64,000 nt of DNA from Isoetes taiwanensis. Lineage: Eukaryota > Streptophyta > Lycopodiopsida > Isoetales > Isoetaceae. Of the stretch, positions 45,557 to 57,700 are shown piece by piece. How positions within the stretch are numbered: the stretch's first letter is position 1; the number at the start of each line of letters is the position of its first letter. Location: assembly GCA_021234155.1 (NCBI GenBank), contig JAJEKV010000521.1, positions 97,373 through 161,372 on the forward strand, written 5' to 3'. The translations under genes and the position numbers were made by a program. The notes under the pieces are model-generated. The model saw only the letters and a program-made list of their open reading frames with translations, made no database searches and was not told where the DNA came from.

Positions 45557-46933
45557 ATGGCCCATACGCATTCAAGCGATGGTACAGGGCGCCACGGCTC
45601 ATGTGGTGAAGGCGACATTGAATCTGTCTTGATTGTCTTTAGGAGGAACTTCGACATTGAAGCTACCATCAACGCCACTCCCTTCTACCGAAGCATCATA
45701 ATCGAAGTTCCACGCTAAAGATAGGACCATCTTTGGTAGAACTCCCACCTTGTATAGGATATTTTTGCACCTAACACGCGGCCCTCAAGTCACCGCAAGA
45801 TATCCCAAAGCGTAGATAAGTATTTAGAGAACAAAGCAAGTCCGCCTTCCCAACTACATGTCCATCTCGTCAATAGGAGGAGATACTTCTCCTATCAAGA
45901 AATTGGCCATATCTTTCTATCTCTTGAGGTCAAACCGGATAGGGGAACCCTCGATTCACCCTTTAGAAGTGAACCCATAGCCATGGCGGGCAGCAGAGGA
46001 GGAACGGATGCCTCGAAAATGAAAGCAAGAAGAGGAAGATGAAGAGGAAGAGGATGAATAGTCGGACCCTAAGACCTCGGATCTCGAGCAAGAGGCAGCA
46101 GCGGAGCGCCAGATCCAAAGCTTCGAGGAAGGACTAAGAGCAACTGTAAGAGCCCCACCACTTGGGCAAGGAATTACAAGCTTGACGCCGGTATTCATAG
46201 TGTGAGGCGATTTAACCCTCCATGACATTAAGAATCTTCCGGGCAGCCGCCGGCTGCAGGCCTTAGGGTGGATGAGATTTTGCATCTCCCTACGACGGCG
46301 AGGCGGCCTCGACGACTTACATCGATCGAGGCTGGGACTTCCTATCGCGATAAGATAGCCGGGACCTTCAATTGGGAGAGACATCATCGATATAGAAGCT
46401 TATGCAGTATCGAAAGTGATGATGGCGAGGGGAATTGCCACCGGAGGAGGAGTTCATGGCGATCTGGGAACAAATGGGCATCAAGGGCAAGTCCACACAG
46501 CATTGGCACAGAAGCTCGCCAACACCAATCTGGCGAAAAGCATGGAGGGCATTATCAATCCAAGGATTTGGTGCACCGGGACCAGAGAGCTAGAGGAGGT
46601 ACAAGTGGGCGACTTGGCGGGGAAGGCACAGGGGGCAACTTCCTATCAGAAGAAGCGAGGCATGATAAAGCACTAAGGTACTACACGCCATTCTTTGCTA
46701 GACCCGGAAGAATAGCGGTTATTCATAGTCAATTTAGCCCACGAGGCGAAGAAAGGGGTCTTTATGCTTATCGCCCTCTCGGGGTTTGGACACCATGCTC
46801 GATTAGCACCCAAACATCGATCATGTTGTCCTCATCAAGAGAGTTTAATCGCATTAACCATCTTCGACTTTGCAATCTCTTACAGGCGGCGAGGCGGTTG
46901 GCGTGGACGTATATACATCGAGTGAAGAATTGA
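45557..46933 (+). pseudogene. ORF2 of element B (fossil, interrupted by CACTA)
   Basis: Homologous to ORF2 of element A: FDIEATINATPFYRSIIIE near the start, LHDIKNLPG in the middle, and RIAVIHSQFSPRGE near the end. The CACTA terminus at 46934 lies inside it. Family not recognised. Broken in many places. Confidence 0.6.
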
Positions 46934-49784
46934 CACTACAAAACCAAAGCCACATTACGGCGTCTATTACGGCGTCGGGCGTCGTTGCCGCGTCGATGAT
47001 CGGCGTAAACGCCGATAACGGCGCCTATATCGACGTCTGAGCGCCGATAAACGACGTTTTCGCGTGCCGCTATCACCCCGCCGTCAGAATCAGCGCGTCT
47101 TTTGTTTACGACATGGCGACGCCGCTCAACGCCGTGGGTCGTCACCTACGCCGCTGGCTGCTGCAGTGGCCTGGGCCCGGTAGCTTGTGCCGGGCGTGGC
47201 GGATGACACGGCAACGTCGTTCAACGGCGAAAGTACACGTCATCATGTCCGTGGCGTTGCCGTTGCGTGGCGCGTAAGCCACGCGTGCCGGCGTGTGGCG
47301 CCGTTCAACGGCGTTCTTTGGCGTATTTGTCACCACCGGCTGGCGTGGTATGCCGGCAGCCTGGCGGCACGGCGCCCGCGCGGAACAGCGTCGTTCAGCG
47401 GCGCTGGCGGCGTGGCGGCCCGCCGCGGAACGTGTCGTTCAACGATTAAGGAATTTTTGATAAAAAAATATTTATTTAATATTATTCAATATGATTTTAA
47501 CTGGTTAATATTCATATGCAAAATTAACAAATATTTAATATAAATAAATATTTAGTAATATTTATTAATATTAATATTATCAATAATATTAATAGTATTA
47601 ATAAATATTAAATATGAACAAAATAAATCGAGAATAAATATTTAAAAATTTAAAAATTCGAAAAATAGAAACAAATATTGATTAAATTATATTAATGGTA
47701 GATAAGCATTATTGTTTAATATGTAATTAAATGTTTAATAAATCTAAGAATAAAAAAAATAGAATCGAGCATAAAATTAACATAACAAAAAAATCACAAA
47801 TAATAAGAACAAAGCATAAAAATTTAAATTGAATTCAATTAATATATTTCCACAATGTAATTTGCACATTACAAAATATATTAAGTCTTTAGTTGTTGCT
47901 CTCTTCTTCTTCTTCTTCATTGGCTTCGTCTTCATTTACGCATTATATTGTATATGCAACAATTAGTTCATTGTAGTCACAAATAATTATCTAATGAATG
48001 ATACACACTTCATCCCCCCTTTCACTTGATAGCGTCTTAGCGATAGCCGCATGGCGCCTTGTTTGAAGGCCCTTTTCGCGTTCATCTTTAGCGGTAGGCG
48101 ACCGACAAATGGCGCCTAGTGAGAATGAGCACCAAAACTAATGTTAGTGTTCAACTTCGAGAACCTACATTATAAACCAAATTTATACTTACAAATAGCT
48201 TATCCGAAAAGCCATAACCGCGGACCAGTCTTATTGGCACTATGGTACGCCCTTTGCTAAATCGTACCTCGCGTCCAGCTTTGCCTTTGTTCTAGCTTCC
48301 CCTTTCTTTGATAATATGTTGGCCTTCAAACACTACAATGCAATACAAGGACTTAGTCCACATGGCATCATCTAATTATCACGACTCATGGGGAGATGAT
48401 GTACTTGAAATGCCTCATTAGTCAACGGATAGGTTGTGCCACTTCCTCTATCGGGACTCTGTAGCTTTGGCAAGAGCTTTTCATTTGCTTCTTCGATTAC
48501 CTCTGCAAAATATAAATAAAATATGAGTACAATGAGGTTATAATGAAGAGCGAAAAGAGCCCTAATACAGTGGATTTAACATGTTTACCCTGCTTTGAAC
48601 AAAGCTCCCTCCATGAGATCTCTCGACTTGAGCTCGGGATATTACGCTTCTAAAATCTCCTTGATCCTCTCTTTTCCTCATCATAGGCTCCAGTTCCATT
48701 CACCCTTGTGGATGTTATGGCAAAGCGCTATTTGTGACATTATTAGCCATCTTCCAAAATTGTCGCCATCTGCGGTCTTTGTGGCGGCAACTTCTTGCTA
48801 CTACACTCAACATCACGACTAACATATGAATATGTGTTAGTGAACAAAAAGGGCATAATTCAAGATGAACTCACTCATATTGAAAGAGATGCCTTCGTGG
48901 AGGTGGTGCGGGTGGTGCCGCGATCTTTTGAGAGCTTGAAGAGGAATTGCGTCCACTCCGGCGTGGAAGCGGCGATTGGTGCGCTCCTTCGTGGGGGGTT
49001 CATTCTCCTCGTGTCGAGGGCGGGCCCAAGATTGAATTCTGAAGGAGTGTATGAGCTATGGCGTGGAGGGTCATGGGGCCCGGACCTCGCCTACTTTGTT
49101 CAGCGTACACGGCGGCGCAATCTCCATTTCTCGGGCGACATCCCGAATTGCAAGGCATTCCACCTATCTTGGGGGTTATCGCCTCGTTGATATCTGGAGT
49201 TCCACGCTCTTCGTCTTCTTTGGATCGAGGTCCTTTTTCCGATCTCTCGGCGGTGGTCTTGAGAAGAAGATCCGCCCATAACCACGACGGCCGAACATTA
49301 TGCATAGGAAAAGAAGGGCCTTAACCGCATTTACACGCTACATTTAAAAACATTGAGCGTTAAAATAAATGGTTAACTTACATTTTATCCTAGAAAAAAA
49401 AAAAATCCATACCAAATCCACACAATGGTGGAGGTGGCGGTGGTGGCGAGCTAAACCGAGCGACCAACTTAGCCTCTTAAAGGCCTTTGCGGGTTTAGGG
49501 TGTCATTAAGGCTACCAAGCCCTTGAGAAGTAAAGTTGTGAACAATAGATATGCCATCGTGTGCGCATCCCATGGTTCTTTGGACATGTGCAAAAACTTG
49601 CAAGTTATTTATATGGAGTCGCGATGAATAACATAGTAGGAAAGCAACAAATGTTAGCAACATGGGAAGTTCATTACAAAACATTGGGATTTGAATAATT
49701 AAAAGTGTCTTTATATATTTGGTTATTAGACAATTAAAAAATTTAATACTCTTAAACATGGCAAGATATACAATATTGTATTCA

Positions 49785-51130
49785 TTATTTGAGTTGTGAC
49801 AACAACAATTTTGACATCTCCAAGGCATCCATGCACTTCATGTGTAGTCTTTGTCTCACAACCATGGTAGAAGATATTCCAACACTTTGTAAGGCTTCAA
49901 CAACTTCAGAAGCTTTGGGTGCGTGATGAGAATACGTCTTCCACGTAGGCACATCATTCTTGTTTTTGCTCCTCCAACTTGTCAAGGCGTCGTTGGTACA
50001 TATGGGTTGGATTAATCCATTGGGCATTGTTGTTATTATTAAACCACTCCATTCTATCGCATAGCTTGCACGAGGAAATCCGGAAGCATCTCATAAATAT
50101 ATCCCAATGCATAGACATCATGAATTTAGGTGTCCCCATACCACGATCATCATCCTTTGATTTTCTCAAACACGGTTTCCTCTAACCATGGATATTTTGC
50201 TTGTCCATCCAGAAAGTAAATGCCAGAACACTTCAACAAGGGACGGCGCTCTTTGGCGTAAAATGAATTGCATTGTCCCAATCACCAATGGCCACCCACA
50301 CATTTTGGTACTCATCATCAAAATGTAATTTGACTCTCTTGCAATTAAGCTTTGTGTGAGTGAAGTGGCCTTTGTGGATCTCAACGACACCTACACGCTA
50401 GGGCAAGAGCTATCTACGGAACATCTTGATATACAACTTCGCATTTTGCTCTAAGTTCAGCGCTATGTGTTTGTCGGTTCTTCTTGGCGCTCTAGCAATT
50501 GCATTTGACCATCTTCTAAAACGTGACAAGTTATTAGGTAAATAGTCAAACAAGTGTGCAAGTGTCTCTCCATTCATGAAAGGTAGAATCACCATTGGCC
50601 CTATGGTATCCCCACTAGAGCTAGCAACTTCATATGCAAGTCAATGGATGTAGCCAGCGGGATCACGGGCTCTTGAAGCGTATGTATCTTTGAGCCATCT
50701 CATACGTCTACGCCTATCTTTGCCCTTGAAAATCCATCCTTTGTATAGCTCATCATCTTGGAAGTGTTGTGTTCGTTGATTTTTGATTTGATCGATGCGA
50801 TGTGTTGGTTTCTCCTCAATAAAATTATCACATCCGCGGCCTCTACGGGCATGGGATCAACAAAGATTGATGTGTTCATGTGATTCTCAAAGAAAAGTGG
50901 GGCTTGCTAGGCCCCGCTCCACTAGAGCTTCCCCACGATGCAAAGCATTTTTAATTACCTCAACCGGCGTGCATTGAGATCCCAATGATGTTCTTGTGAT
51001 CAAGCGCCGCTTCTTTGAGGAATTCCATGAAGCTACCCATTCCTTGACACGAGCCACCGGCATTTGGGACTTTTAAGCCACCTTTGAATGCTTCAAACAT
51101 GTCTTGATTCATCCATGGGTTTTCCAATCA
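49785..51130 (-). pseudogene. Decayed ORF inside the CACTA-like element
   Basis: Minus-strand pieces read as protein: MFEAFKGGLKVPNAGGSCQG (about 51.1 kb), YKGWIFKGKDRRRRMRWLKD (about 50.7 kb), PFMNGETLAHLFDYLPNNLS (50595-50410) and YQRRLDKLEEQ (about 50.0 kb). Several stops and frame changes separate them. It may be a CACTA-encoded protein (TNPA/TNPD type), but no transposase signature was recognised, so this rests on position only. Confidence 0.35.
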
Positions 51131-51660
51131 TTGGCTTTACATGTGTGTCAAGGAGAGAAGTCAACATTTCTTCTTGACCTGGCCATTTTTGTGCTAACTC
51201 AAATTGGCACTTCCTTTTCACATGTCGACAAAATGGGCGACACGTTGACCGATTTGCATCTCGATCCGGGACTTTTCGTTAGCACATATCTCATTTATGA
51301 CCATCGTCTAATCTCACTAATCATTAGTGTCTTCACGGTCGGGGCCATACCTACAAACCAATTTAGATTCATTAATCTTGCTTTGTGACTTTTTCAAACC
51401 TTCATTATGAATCTTTACCTACTTTCTTAAGAGTTAGTTTCCCTTTTAATTTTTTTTTTTTTAAAACCAACTATTTAAATTTTTTTCTTGCTCTTAACCA
51501 CTCCACATCGGTGTTTCTTTGACATCCCTAACATCTTTAAAAACAACATTCTTAACTAGAAACCCGAAAATCAATAATGCAATTTTTTTCAAAACCCCCG
51601 CCCTTGTCCAATCCCAGTAAAGATTTCTATTTATTGATATATTAATAAAAAAAAATAAAC

Positions 51661-52012
51661 AAGAGTGGCGGTGAGCTTGGACGGAACACCTAGTCTTCTC
51701 CACTCAAGGCGGAGACCCGACCATGCCCCTTGTCCAAGTCTCCCCAAATTTTTCTAAACTAAATACATTAATCAATAAAATTACAAGAGTAAGCGGTGAG
51801 CTTGGACCCGGAACACCTAGTCTTCTCCACTCAAAGGAGGGGCCGACCATGCCCTGTCCAAGTCTCCCCAATTTTTCTAAACTAAATACATTAATCAATA
51901 AAATTACAAGAGGAAAGCGGTGAGCTTGGACCGGGAACACCTAGTCTTCTCCACTCAAAAGGCGGAGCCCGACCATGCCCCTGTCCAAGTCTCCCCAAGT
52001 TTTTTTTTTAAC
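51661..52012. repeat. Tandem repeat, about 123-bp unit, three copies
   Basis: Copies begin at 51661, 51785 and 51908 with AAGAG--GCGGTGAGCTTGGAC and run through CTTCTCCACTCAA, GACCATGCCC and CTCCCCAA to an AT-rich end. They differ by a few changes. They lie inside the CACTA-like element. Confidence 0.85.
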
Positions 52013-52424
52013 CTAAATAAAACATTAAATTTTATTCTCCTACTCAAACTCAAATTCTTACCTAGAATGTCTTCGAGCTGCGAAAATCGATTTCCAAGAG
52101 CGACGCATTTTGTTATTAGTGTACATGCAAAAAAATAAAGGCATTCAATAATTAGAAAACTTACATAAATAAAGAAATAAATAAATAAAAAAAAAACAAA
52201 AAGACGATTCACGTTGAAAAGATCATTGACATTAAAACTATTTACATTGTTAATTAAAAAGAACTATATATATTGACATGTAAAAATGAAAATAAAAAAA
52301 AGGAAGAACATAAAAAGAAGGGGCCTGCGTCTTTCAACGGCGTCCCCTTCTTGTAATAAAAATAGAGGAAGAATGGGCCTCGTCTTTCCAACGACGTCCT
52401 TCTTCCATGGAAAAAAATAGAAAG

Positions 52425-52461
52425 AGGAAGAAGAAGAAGAAGAAGAAGAAGAAGAAGAAGA
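52425..52461 (+). repeat. GAA microsatellite
   Basis: About twelve GAA units. The surrounding 150 bases are also purine-rich. Confidence 0.92.
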
Positions 52462-53049
52462 AAGGGAGATAGGAAAGAAAGATTGAATAGAATGAGAAAG
52501 TGGTGAAGAAGAAGAAGAAGAAAATGAATAGAAGATTGGAAGAACGGAAGATTAGAAGGAAGAAACCAATGATTGGAAGATCATTGGAAGAAGAAGGAGG
52601 AGGAGGATTGATTCATACTAATAAAATAAAATGGATTGAAGAAAAACAAGGATGGAAAGAAGAGGAGGATAGAAATGGGATGGATTGAAAACAAACAAGA
52701 AAAAACAAGAAGCCCTAAATCTATCAAACAACAAGCCTAATTCAAAAATAGAGTTGATTGATCCATTGAAATACCTTTGGATGCTTGCTTGAAGCTTGGA
52801 AAGGACCAAAAGGATGATCCGCCAAAAATCGCCACGAAAAATGCTCCTCCAGCCGCTTAGAACCAAAAACTAGGCGCGGAAAAAGCGGCCTGTTTTTCGA
52901 TAAAAGTTACATACGTCGTTGAGCGGCGTCGTGGAGGTCGCTTTAACGGCGTCTACGTCATAGTCGTTAAACGGCGTCTATAACGACGTCTTTGTGTTAA
53001 ACGGCGTGCCTTTAAACATCTCCGCAAAAATCAATTTATTAAACATTTC

Positions 53050-53870
53050 AAAATCGATTTCTTAAACCAACATCTGCACACCTTTCGTATTGCTGCCAAC
53101 CCTACATTAAGAACACTTGCAAACTGGGATTCGCTGACACCATCCCTGAAGTCCACAATACAATAAAATTTATTAAAATTGAACCCGAAAAGCCGGGAGA
53201 GAACTATACATAGCCATAAGGGTAGGAACACGAATACAACAAATTTGTGGAGGCAACTGTTTTTGTTCCGATACTCACTGAGCCCGCAAACCCTTTCAAC
53301 AATTCCCGCCTTACAAGCAAAAAGTTAATTATCCTTTCAATATCAGATTGAAAAAGTTATTTATGTTACTTACTTAATCATGCCCCGAAGGTTCTTAGTA
53401 GAACGCATTCATAGTTTCACATTTTCGTGATTGTGTTTGACCCGTCGACAAACCGGGATATGGTTGGCCAATCAGAGAGCCCCTTTGCGCAAGTTAAAAT
53501 AGGAATGTAATGAATTGAAATTTGAAATGTCAAGTGCACCACAGTTCAATCCTTACAATTGCAATTGATGGTGAATTTGGCGAGAATGGGGCTCCATGTG
53601 ACACATCCATTCCAAAGATTATAGTTGGCTCCACGAGACCTTTGGAAGACCACGGCGAAATTCCATCGATAACATCGTATTATATCCTCCACACTCTGGT
53701 TTGAGAAAGTAAGTCTTCAGTTCAATGAGGGAGAGCCATTATGGGGTACCAAAGTGAGTTACCTTGGCATTAATTTTCAAAGCCACATTAGTCAAGTCTT
53801 GATCATTTATATTACGGGAGGAACTATACAGCGATTAACAACTCCAACGTCGTGACAAAAGCAGTTTGTT
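53050..53870 (-). pseudogene. Argonaute (AGO4-type) PIWI-region gene fragment with introns
   Basis: Read on the minus strand, five coding pieces follow one another in the order of an Argonaute MID-PIWI region. GVVNRCIVPP and NDQDLTNVALKINAK are at about 53860-53763. PTIIFGMDVSHGAPFSPNSP, with the PIWI DVSHG motif of the AGO4/6/9 clade, is at 53697-53557. DWPTISRF is near 53460, RELLKGFAGS near 53300, and FRDGVSESQFASVLN near 53130. The pieces are separated by intron-like DNA with GT ends (AAG/GTAACT, ATT/GTAAGG), so this is a genomic fragment, not a retrocopy. Stops and a frameshift are present and neither the N-terminal domains nor the C-terminus are seen: a dead piece. AGO4 proteins guide small-RNA-directed DNA methylation. 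It abuts the CACTA-like element. Confidence 0.75.
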
Positions 53871-54062
53871 AAGCGGTACGCAAAACATCTCTGCATAAGT
53901 ATGCATTGCATCTTCCTTCGTAAACTACATATAAAAAGGAATCAAACCATTACACAGCATAGAGATCGGTCTTTACGAGGTAGAATGCATAGAATAAACT
54001 CACGGTGGCCCTTTTTTAGTGAGATTTTAAAGCATTGAACATCATTGAAACTACTGTGAATA

Positions 54063-54285
54063 TCGATGGGGAGGAAATCAACATGATGCTATTGGTAACA
54101 ATGATGATGATAACAAGGAATCAGTGAGAATGATAGTTGGGGAATTGCATCAAATGGAAATGACGGATGGGGAGGAGGCAACTTCGGATGCCAATGATTC
54201 TTGGGGTATTGCTTCCAATGAAACTAACACATCGGAGGCGGATAATAATGGAGCACTAGTTGGCAATGATTACTTATGTATTTTA
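54063..54285 (+). pseudogene. WG-repeat coding remnant
   Basis: On the + strand, different frames read YRWGGNQHDAIGNNDDDNKE, ENDSWGIASNGNDGWGGGNF and ANDSWGIASNETNTSEADNN. The block NDSWGIASN occurs twice, so this is a short tandem coding repeat with W-G pairs in a D/N/S-rich setting. WG/GW repeats in such settings act as Argonaute hooks in plant NRPE1 and SPT5-like proteins. The remnant is short and broken, so the assignment is speculative. Confidence 0.35.
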
Positions 54286-55469
54286 TCTATCCTTCTTTAT
54301 CTATCCACTTAGATTTCTCTCCATCCTTGTTTATCTATCCACTTTAATAAACCCGGACTTGTGCACCATTGAGCTTCACTTGCATACTTTCATACTAAAT
54401 CAAGCTTGCCAATCTTGATCCATGGTAGTGATGCAAACATATGGCTCACCGAGGTTGCTCTTACGCATACAATCTACACACAAGGCATGCCCAAACTACG
54501 GTCCATGCAAAGCCGCAAGAAGAGCTTCTTTGATTTGCCATATTCTCTCGTGCATGATCACATACAACTTCATATATGGTTGCAGCCTCTTCATAGATTT
54601 TGCTAAGGGTTTTGGACCGCCTTCGGGGTTCAACGGCGTCTCACCTTGAATTTCGAAGTTGAGATATTCAATTTCATTACACTCCATAATGAGTCCATAT
54701 ATGAATGTGACCGGCCACGCAATTAATTTGTTGCCGAGGGCTCTAGAAGGGTTTACGTTTTGGGGGCGAGTCCTGGCATTGCACTTGGGACACGCCGAGA
54801 AGCGACAGCTCGAGAATCTGAGCAAGGGGAAGGCGGCGGGCCCGGAGTTTGGGCCTTTCCTCCTCCCCGATGTGGCAAGTAGAAGTCGGGGCTTTTGCGA
54901 TGGCAAGACATTCGTAAATTCGCAATTAATGCATTGCACGAAAATAAATTCGGTTTTTGCGGTGGGATCCCTAATTCATCTCCCGGACACGGCCCATTTT
55001 TCAAATTTTCGGAGAAGGTCTAGGTCAAAGGGTTAGCATTAGAAGCGGTCGGGGCAGCCCGGTTAGAACCGGGAAATGGCACCCTTCCCCAAGTCAAAGC
55101 GAGGCGGGACTTGCAGGATCCCTCACAAAGGGGAGAGTCAGGACCCGTGAGGCGGGATCCAAAAAGTTCGAGGCAGCCCTTCTGGCGGCGCTCGGGCCGC
55201 ACACGCTAATGACCACCCTCGGGAGCCGGTTCCCCTATCAAGCCGTTGGATCCTCCGTTGGGGCCCCTCTTGGGAAGGTCCAAAAGATTCCGTGTCGGTC
55301 AGGGAGAACTTGTCAAACCGGAAGCGCCCCCGATGTCGGCCTTGTAGAAACCCTTGTTTTGTCGTTGGCACGCGGGATGCTCGGAATGGCAAATAGACCT
55401 GCCAAATCGTCGGAATGGCGAAATTACCCTAGGGAGCAAGTTACACTACGGTTTACTGAAAAGAAGGAA
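54286..55469. other. Stretch between the WG remnant and element D
   Basis: No recognised gene. A minus-strand frame at 54939-54496 (147 residues, with ACPKCNARTRPQNVN and GLIMECNEIEYLNFEIQG) and an overlapping + frame at 54659-55036 are open in GC-richer DNA. Neither shows a family motif, and at most one can be real. Confidence 0.35.
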
Positions 55470-56066
55470 TGTTAGTCACTGTGCCTCCCGGTGCGGGACT
55501 ATTCATGCATACGTCGGACGAGTCAAGCTCAAAGATCCTCGGTCAACCCGCAGATTGAGACATCCAAGCCTCCACCCGAAGACTAAGCGGCAGGCCACGC
55601 AGATCAAAGCCTTTGGTCAATCAACAAGAGGCCAAGTGCTCGGACAAGTGGCTGGGTCCGGCCAAGCGTCGTCCGTCAGTGATTCTAGGCACTTCAAGAG
55701 GCACGCCAACATTCACCAAATCAGGCCTCCTTCCGTGTCCGCACCGAGATCGGTCAGTGTCTATATTGGGCCCAAGGCCATTGTACTATATATATGAGGT
55801 AGAGTTAGCTCATAAGTTTTAGATGAGTTTTGAGTCTTGTCTCCTTCGGTTTTCTCTCTATTTAGAGTTTTCTCTCTAGCAAGTAGAGCTCATGTATTTT
55901 CATCATTGATATCAAGGAAGCTTATCATCTTTCTCTCATTTATTTGTTCTCTTCTTTTTCTTCTCTTTCAGCAAATCCCGTGACATAGTCCCCAGGACTC
56001 TCTGTTTAGATCCACGGGTCCTCCGCAGTTTGTCTTCGGGAGTTCCGAACCCGGACCCCAAAAACG
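55470..56066 (+). repeat. 5' LTR of element D
   Basis: It starts TGTTAGTCACTGTGCC and ends near GGACCCCAAAAAC. It matches both LTRs of element C along the whole length, including a TATATATGAGG block at about 55788. The end is uncertain by a few bases. Confidence 0.82.
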
Positions 56067-56385
56067 CATGCATTTGCGGAGTGCGATTTTCTCCTACCTT
56101 CTACATGCGCCATGCGTATGCGTAATTTCGAAGAACTCCTTTCTCGCACGGCATCTCGCTTGGGGCGCCATCCAGGTGAAAGCGTGCGACATGTATGGAT
56201 ACGCTTATGACATAGGGGAGGCCATCTTTCGAGGCCCGGTCCCGCCACCCACCCTCGTGTCGATCCTCGCGTCAGTTCCCGCCCCCAAGCGTGCAAACAT
56301 TGCTCCCAACCTCAGTCCCTCATCACTGCTCCGAGGAGCCTTTATCCGGCTCAACCTTCTCAACCGTACTTTCACACCCACGAAC

Positions 56386-57700
56386 ATGCCTACATCCCTC
56401 ATTCTTAGGGCCATACGCCTCTTCGCCCTTGAACCATCATCTCCGGGTGGGCATGGGCTATCCACATGTCTCCTGGCCTACCGGGAATATCGCTTTCCCT
56501 ACGTTTCCCCACTTTGCTCTTCTGTTTACAACCTTACGGATCTCAAAACCAATGCTCCGGCTACCCGGTTTCTCAACATGATCACCCCTTCATCGGGGTC
56601 CGTCAGGTACAATGCCAAATCCACCTCAACCTCAATATCCCCACTATCCGGTTCTGTCGGCCCGGCACTTTCACATCTACCTTCGGACTCTGGCCCGACT
56701 TATCCCACCTTTGGCAACCGCGAAAAGGCAAGCCGATTAGACCAAAGTGCTCAGGCCCACATGGAAGAATTTGAGGCTCTAGCTGTCCTAAATGGTCACA
56801 GCGCAACCTGTGAAATTCCACATCTTTTCCACCACAACTGCGTGGCTCTCCTCATCAATGGCTCATGTCCAACAAAGCCATTGGAAACAAGACTGGTCGA
56901 AATGCGCCTTTGCTTTTCTCTCTCATTCACGGGACCACGGATGATGATCAACTTCATCTCAAGCAACTCAATGAACTTCAACAAGAGCCCGCAGTGCTGC
57001 GGGATTTTCGCGGATCGACTTCACATTACGCCAAGAAGCTCAAGGAGTACCCTACGAGCAGCCGCATTTTTGGTGCGGTTTCTCCAAGGACTTCCTCACG
57101 CTATTGACTCATGGTGAATACTGCGTCAAAAACTTTGGAGCGGGCTATCTAATTTGTCAATCACTCCCGTCAATGTTTCCTCCCGTGGCTCTTCAAGAGC
57201 TCCGTTCATTCCACGGCGTCATGGTTCCACAAGCGGTACATTCGGCCTCAACACGCTAATCAGCAGTAGCGATCAAATCACGGTGCCATATTTGCAAATA
57301 TCAAGGCCATTTGGCCAATGAGTGCAACTCCACCAATGGCCCGCCTCATTGCAAGCGATGCAACATGTGCAATCATGCCGCGGAAGAGTGCACTTTCGCA
57401 CTCATCCCACACCGATTCCGCAACAAAATGGTTTATCAAGTGCAAACCACACCTCGACCACAATCACTTCTCGGCTGACCACCTCTTGGTGCAGCCCGCA
57501 TAACTCTATCAACTGCCGGGACCAACCCGGGGATCCAACCAGCGTCCTCCTTTTGATCCTTCTAAAGCTCGGTCTTTATCAGCATCAAAGAATGGGGTCA
57601 TACCACCGCGGCGTGTCCTCAACTTCCGCAAGTTCGGGTCCGACTTCACGGTACCAATCGGGACGACATCGGTCCGCCCCGCGGCTTACCAACTCGGCTA
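56386..57700 (+). pseudogene. gag region of element D (fossil)
   Basis: It starts near NMPTSLILRAIRLFA and shares RLDQSAQAHMEEFEALAV (about 56.75 kb) and HLKQLNELQQEP (about 56.96 kb) with element C. The zinc knuckle CHICKYQGHLANEC lies at about 57281-57325. A second Cys pair (CKRCNMCNHA) follows. Broken. Confidence 0.72.

Larger units (their letters stand above)
41163..46933 (+). mobile_element. Element B: Ty3 retrotransposon fossil with histone H3-tail ORF, interrupted by CACTA
   Basis: It has the same layout as element A: LTR (41163-42744), initiator tRNA-Met primer site, two hairpins, ORF1 (H3-derived), three hairpins, ORF2. A CACTA-like element begins at 46934 inside ORF2. gag and pol are not found beyond it in this window. 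LTR and ORFs are clearly related to A but diverged. It is broken many times, yet the start of ORF1 keeps the H3 tail exactly. Confidence 0.85.
46934..53020. mobile_element. CACTA-like DNA transposon (decayed)
   Basis: The left end is CACTACAAAACC at 46934, the classic En/Spm terminus, directly followed by about 500 bp dense in the word CGTCGTTCAACGGCG and variants. The same words (GTCGTTAAACGGCGTCT, GTTGAGCGGCGTCG) recur at 52910-53010, which marks the other subterminal region. Such repeats bind the CACTA accessory protein. The far terminus (TGTAGTG) was not found, so the right border is approximate. The interior is AT-rich with decayed minus-strand coding pieces at 50.9-49.8 kb that are not clearly a known transposase. 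Confidence 0.55.

Noticed and set aside
46936-47450. Several overlapping open frames in GC-rich DNA
   Set aside because: They are produced by the CGTCG/CGGCG subterminal repeats of the CACTA-like element, which avoid stops on both strands. There is no protein-like pattern.
54423-54429. GGTAGTG as the missing right CACTA terminus
   Set aside because: Only the last bases fit. The expected TTTTGTAGTG context and a TGA target duplication are absent.
54659-55036. 125-codon + frame opposite the 147-codon minus frame
   Set aside because: The two overlap almost fully and neither shows a motif. GC-rich DNA left of element D keeps both open by composition.
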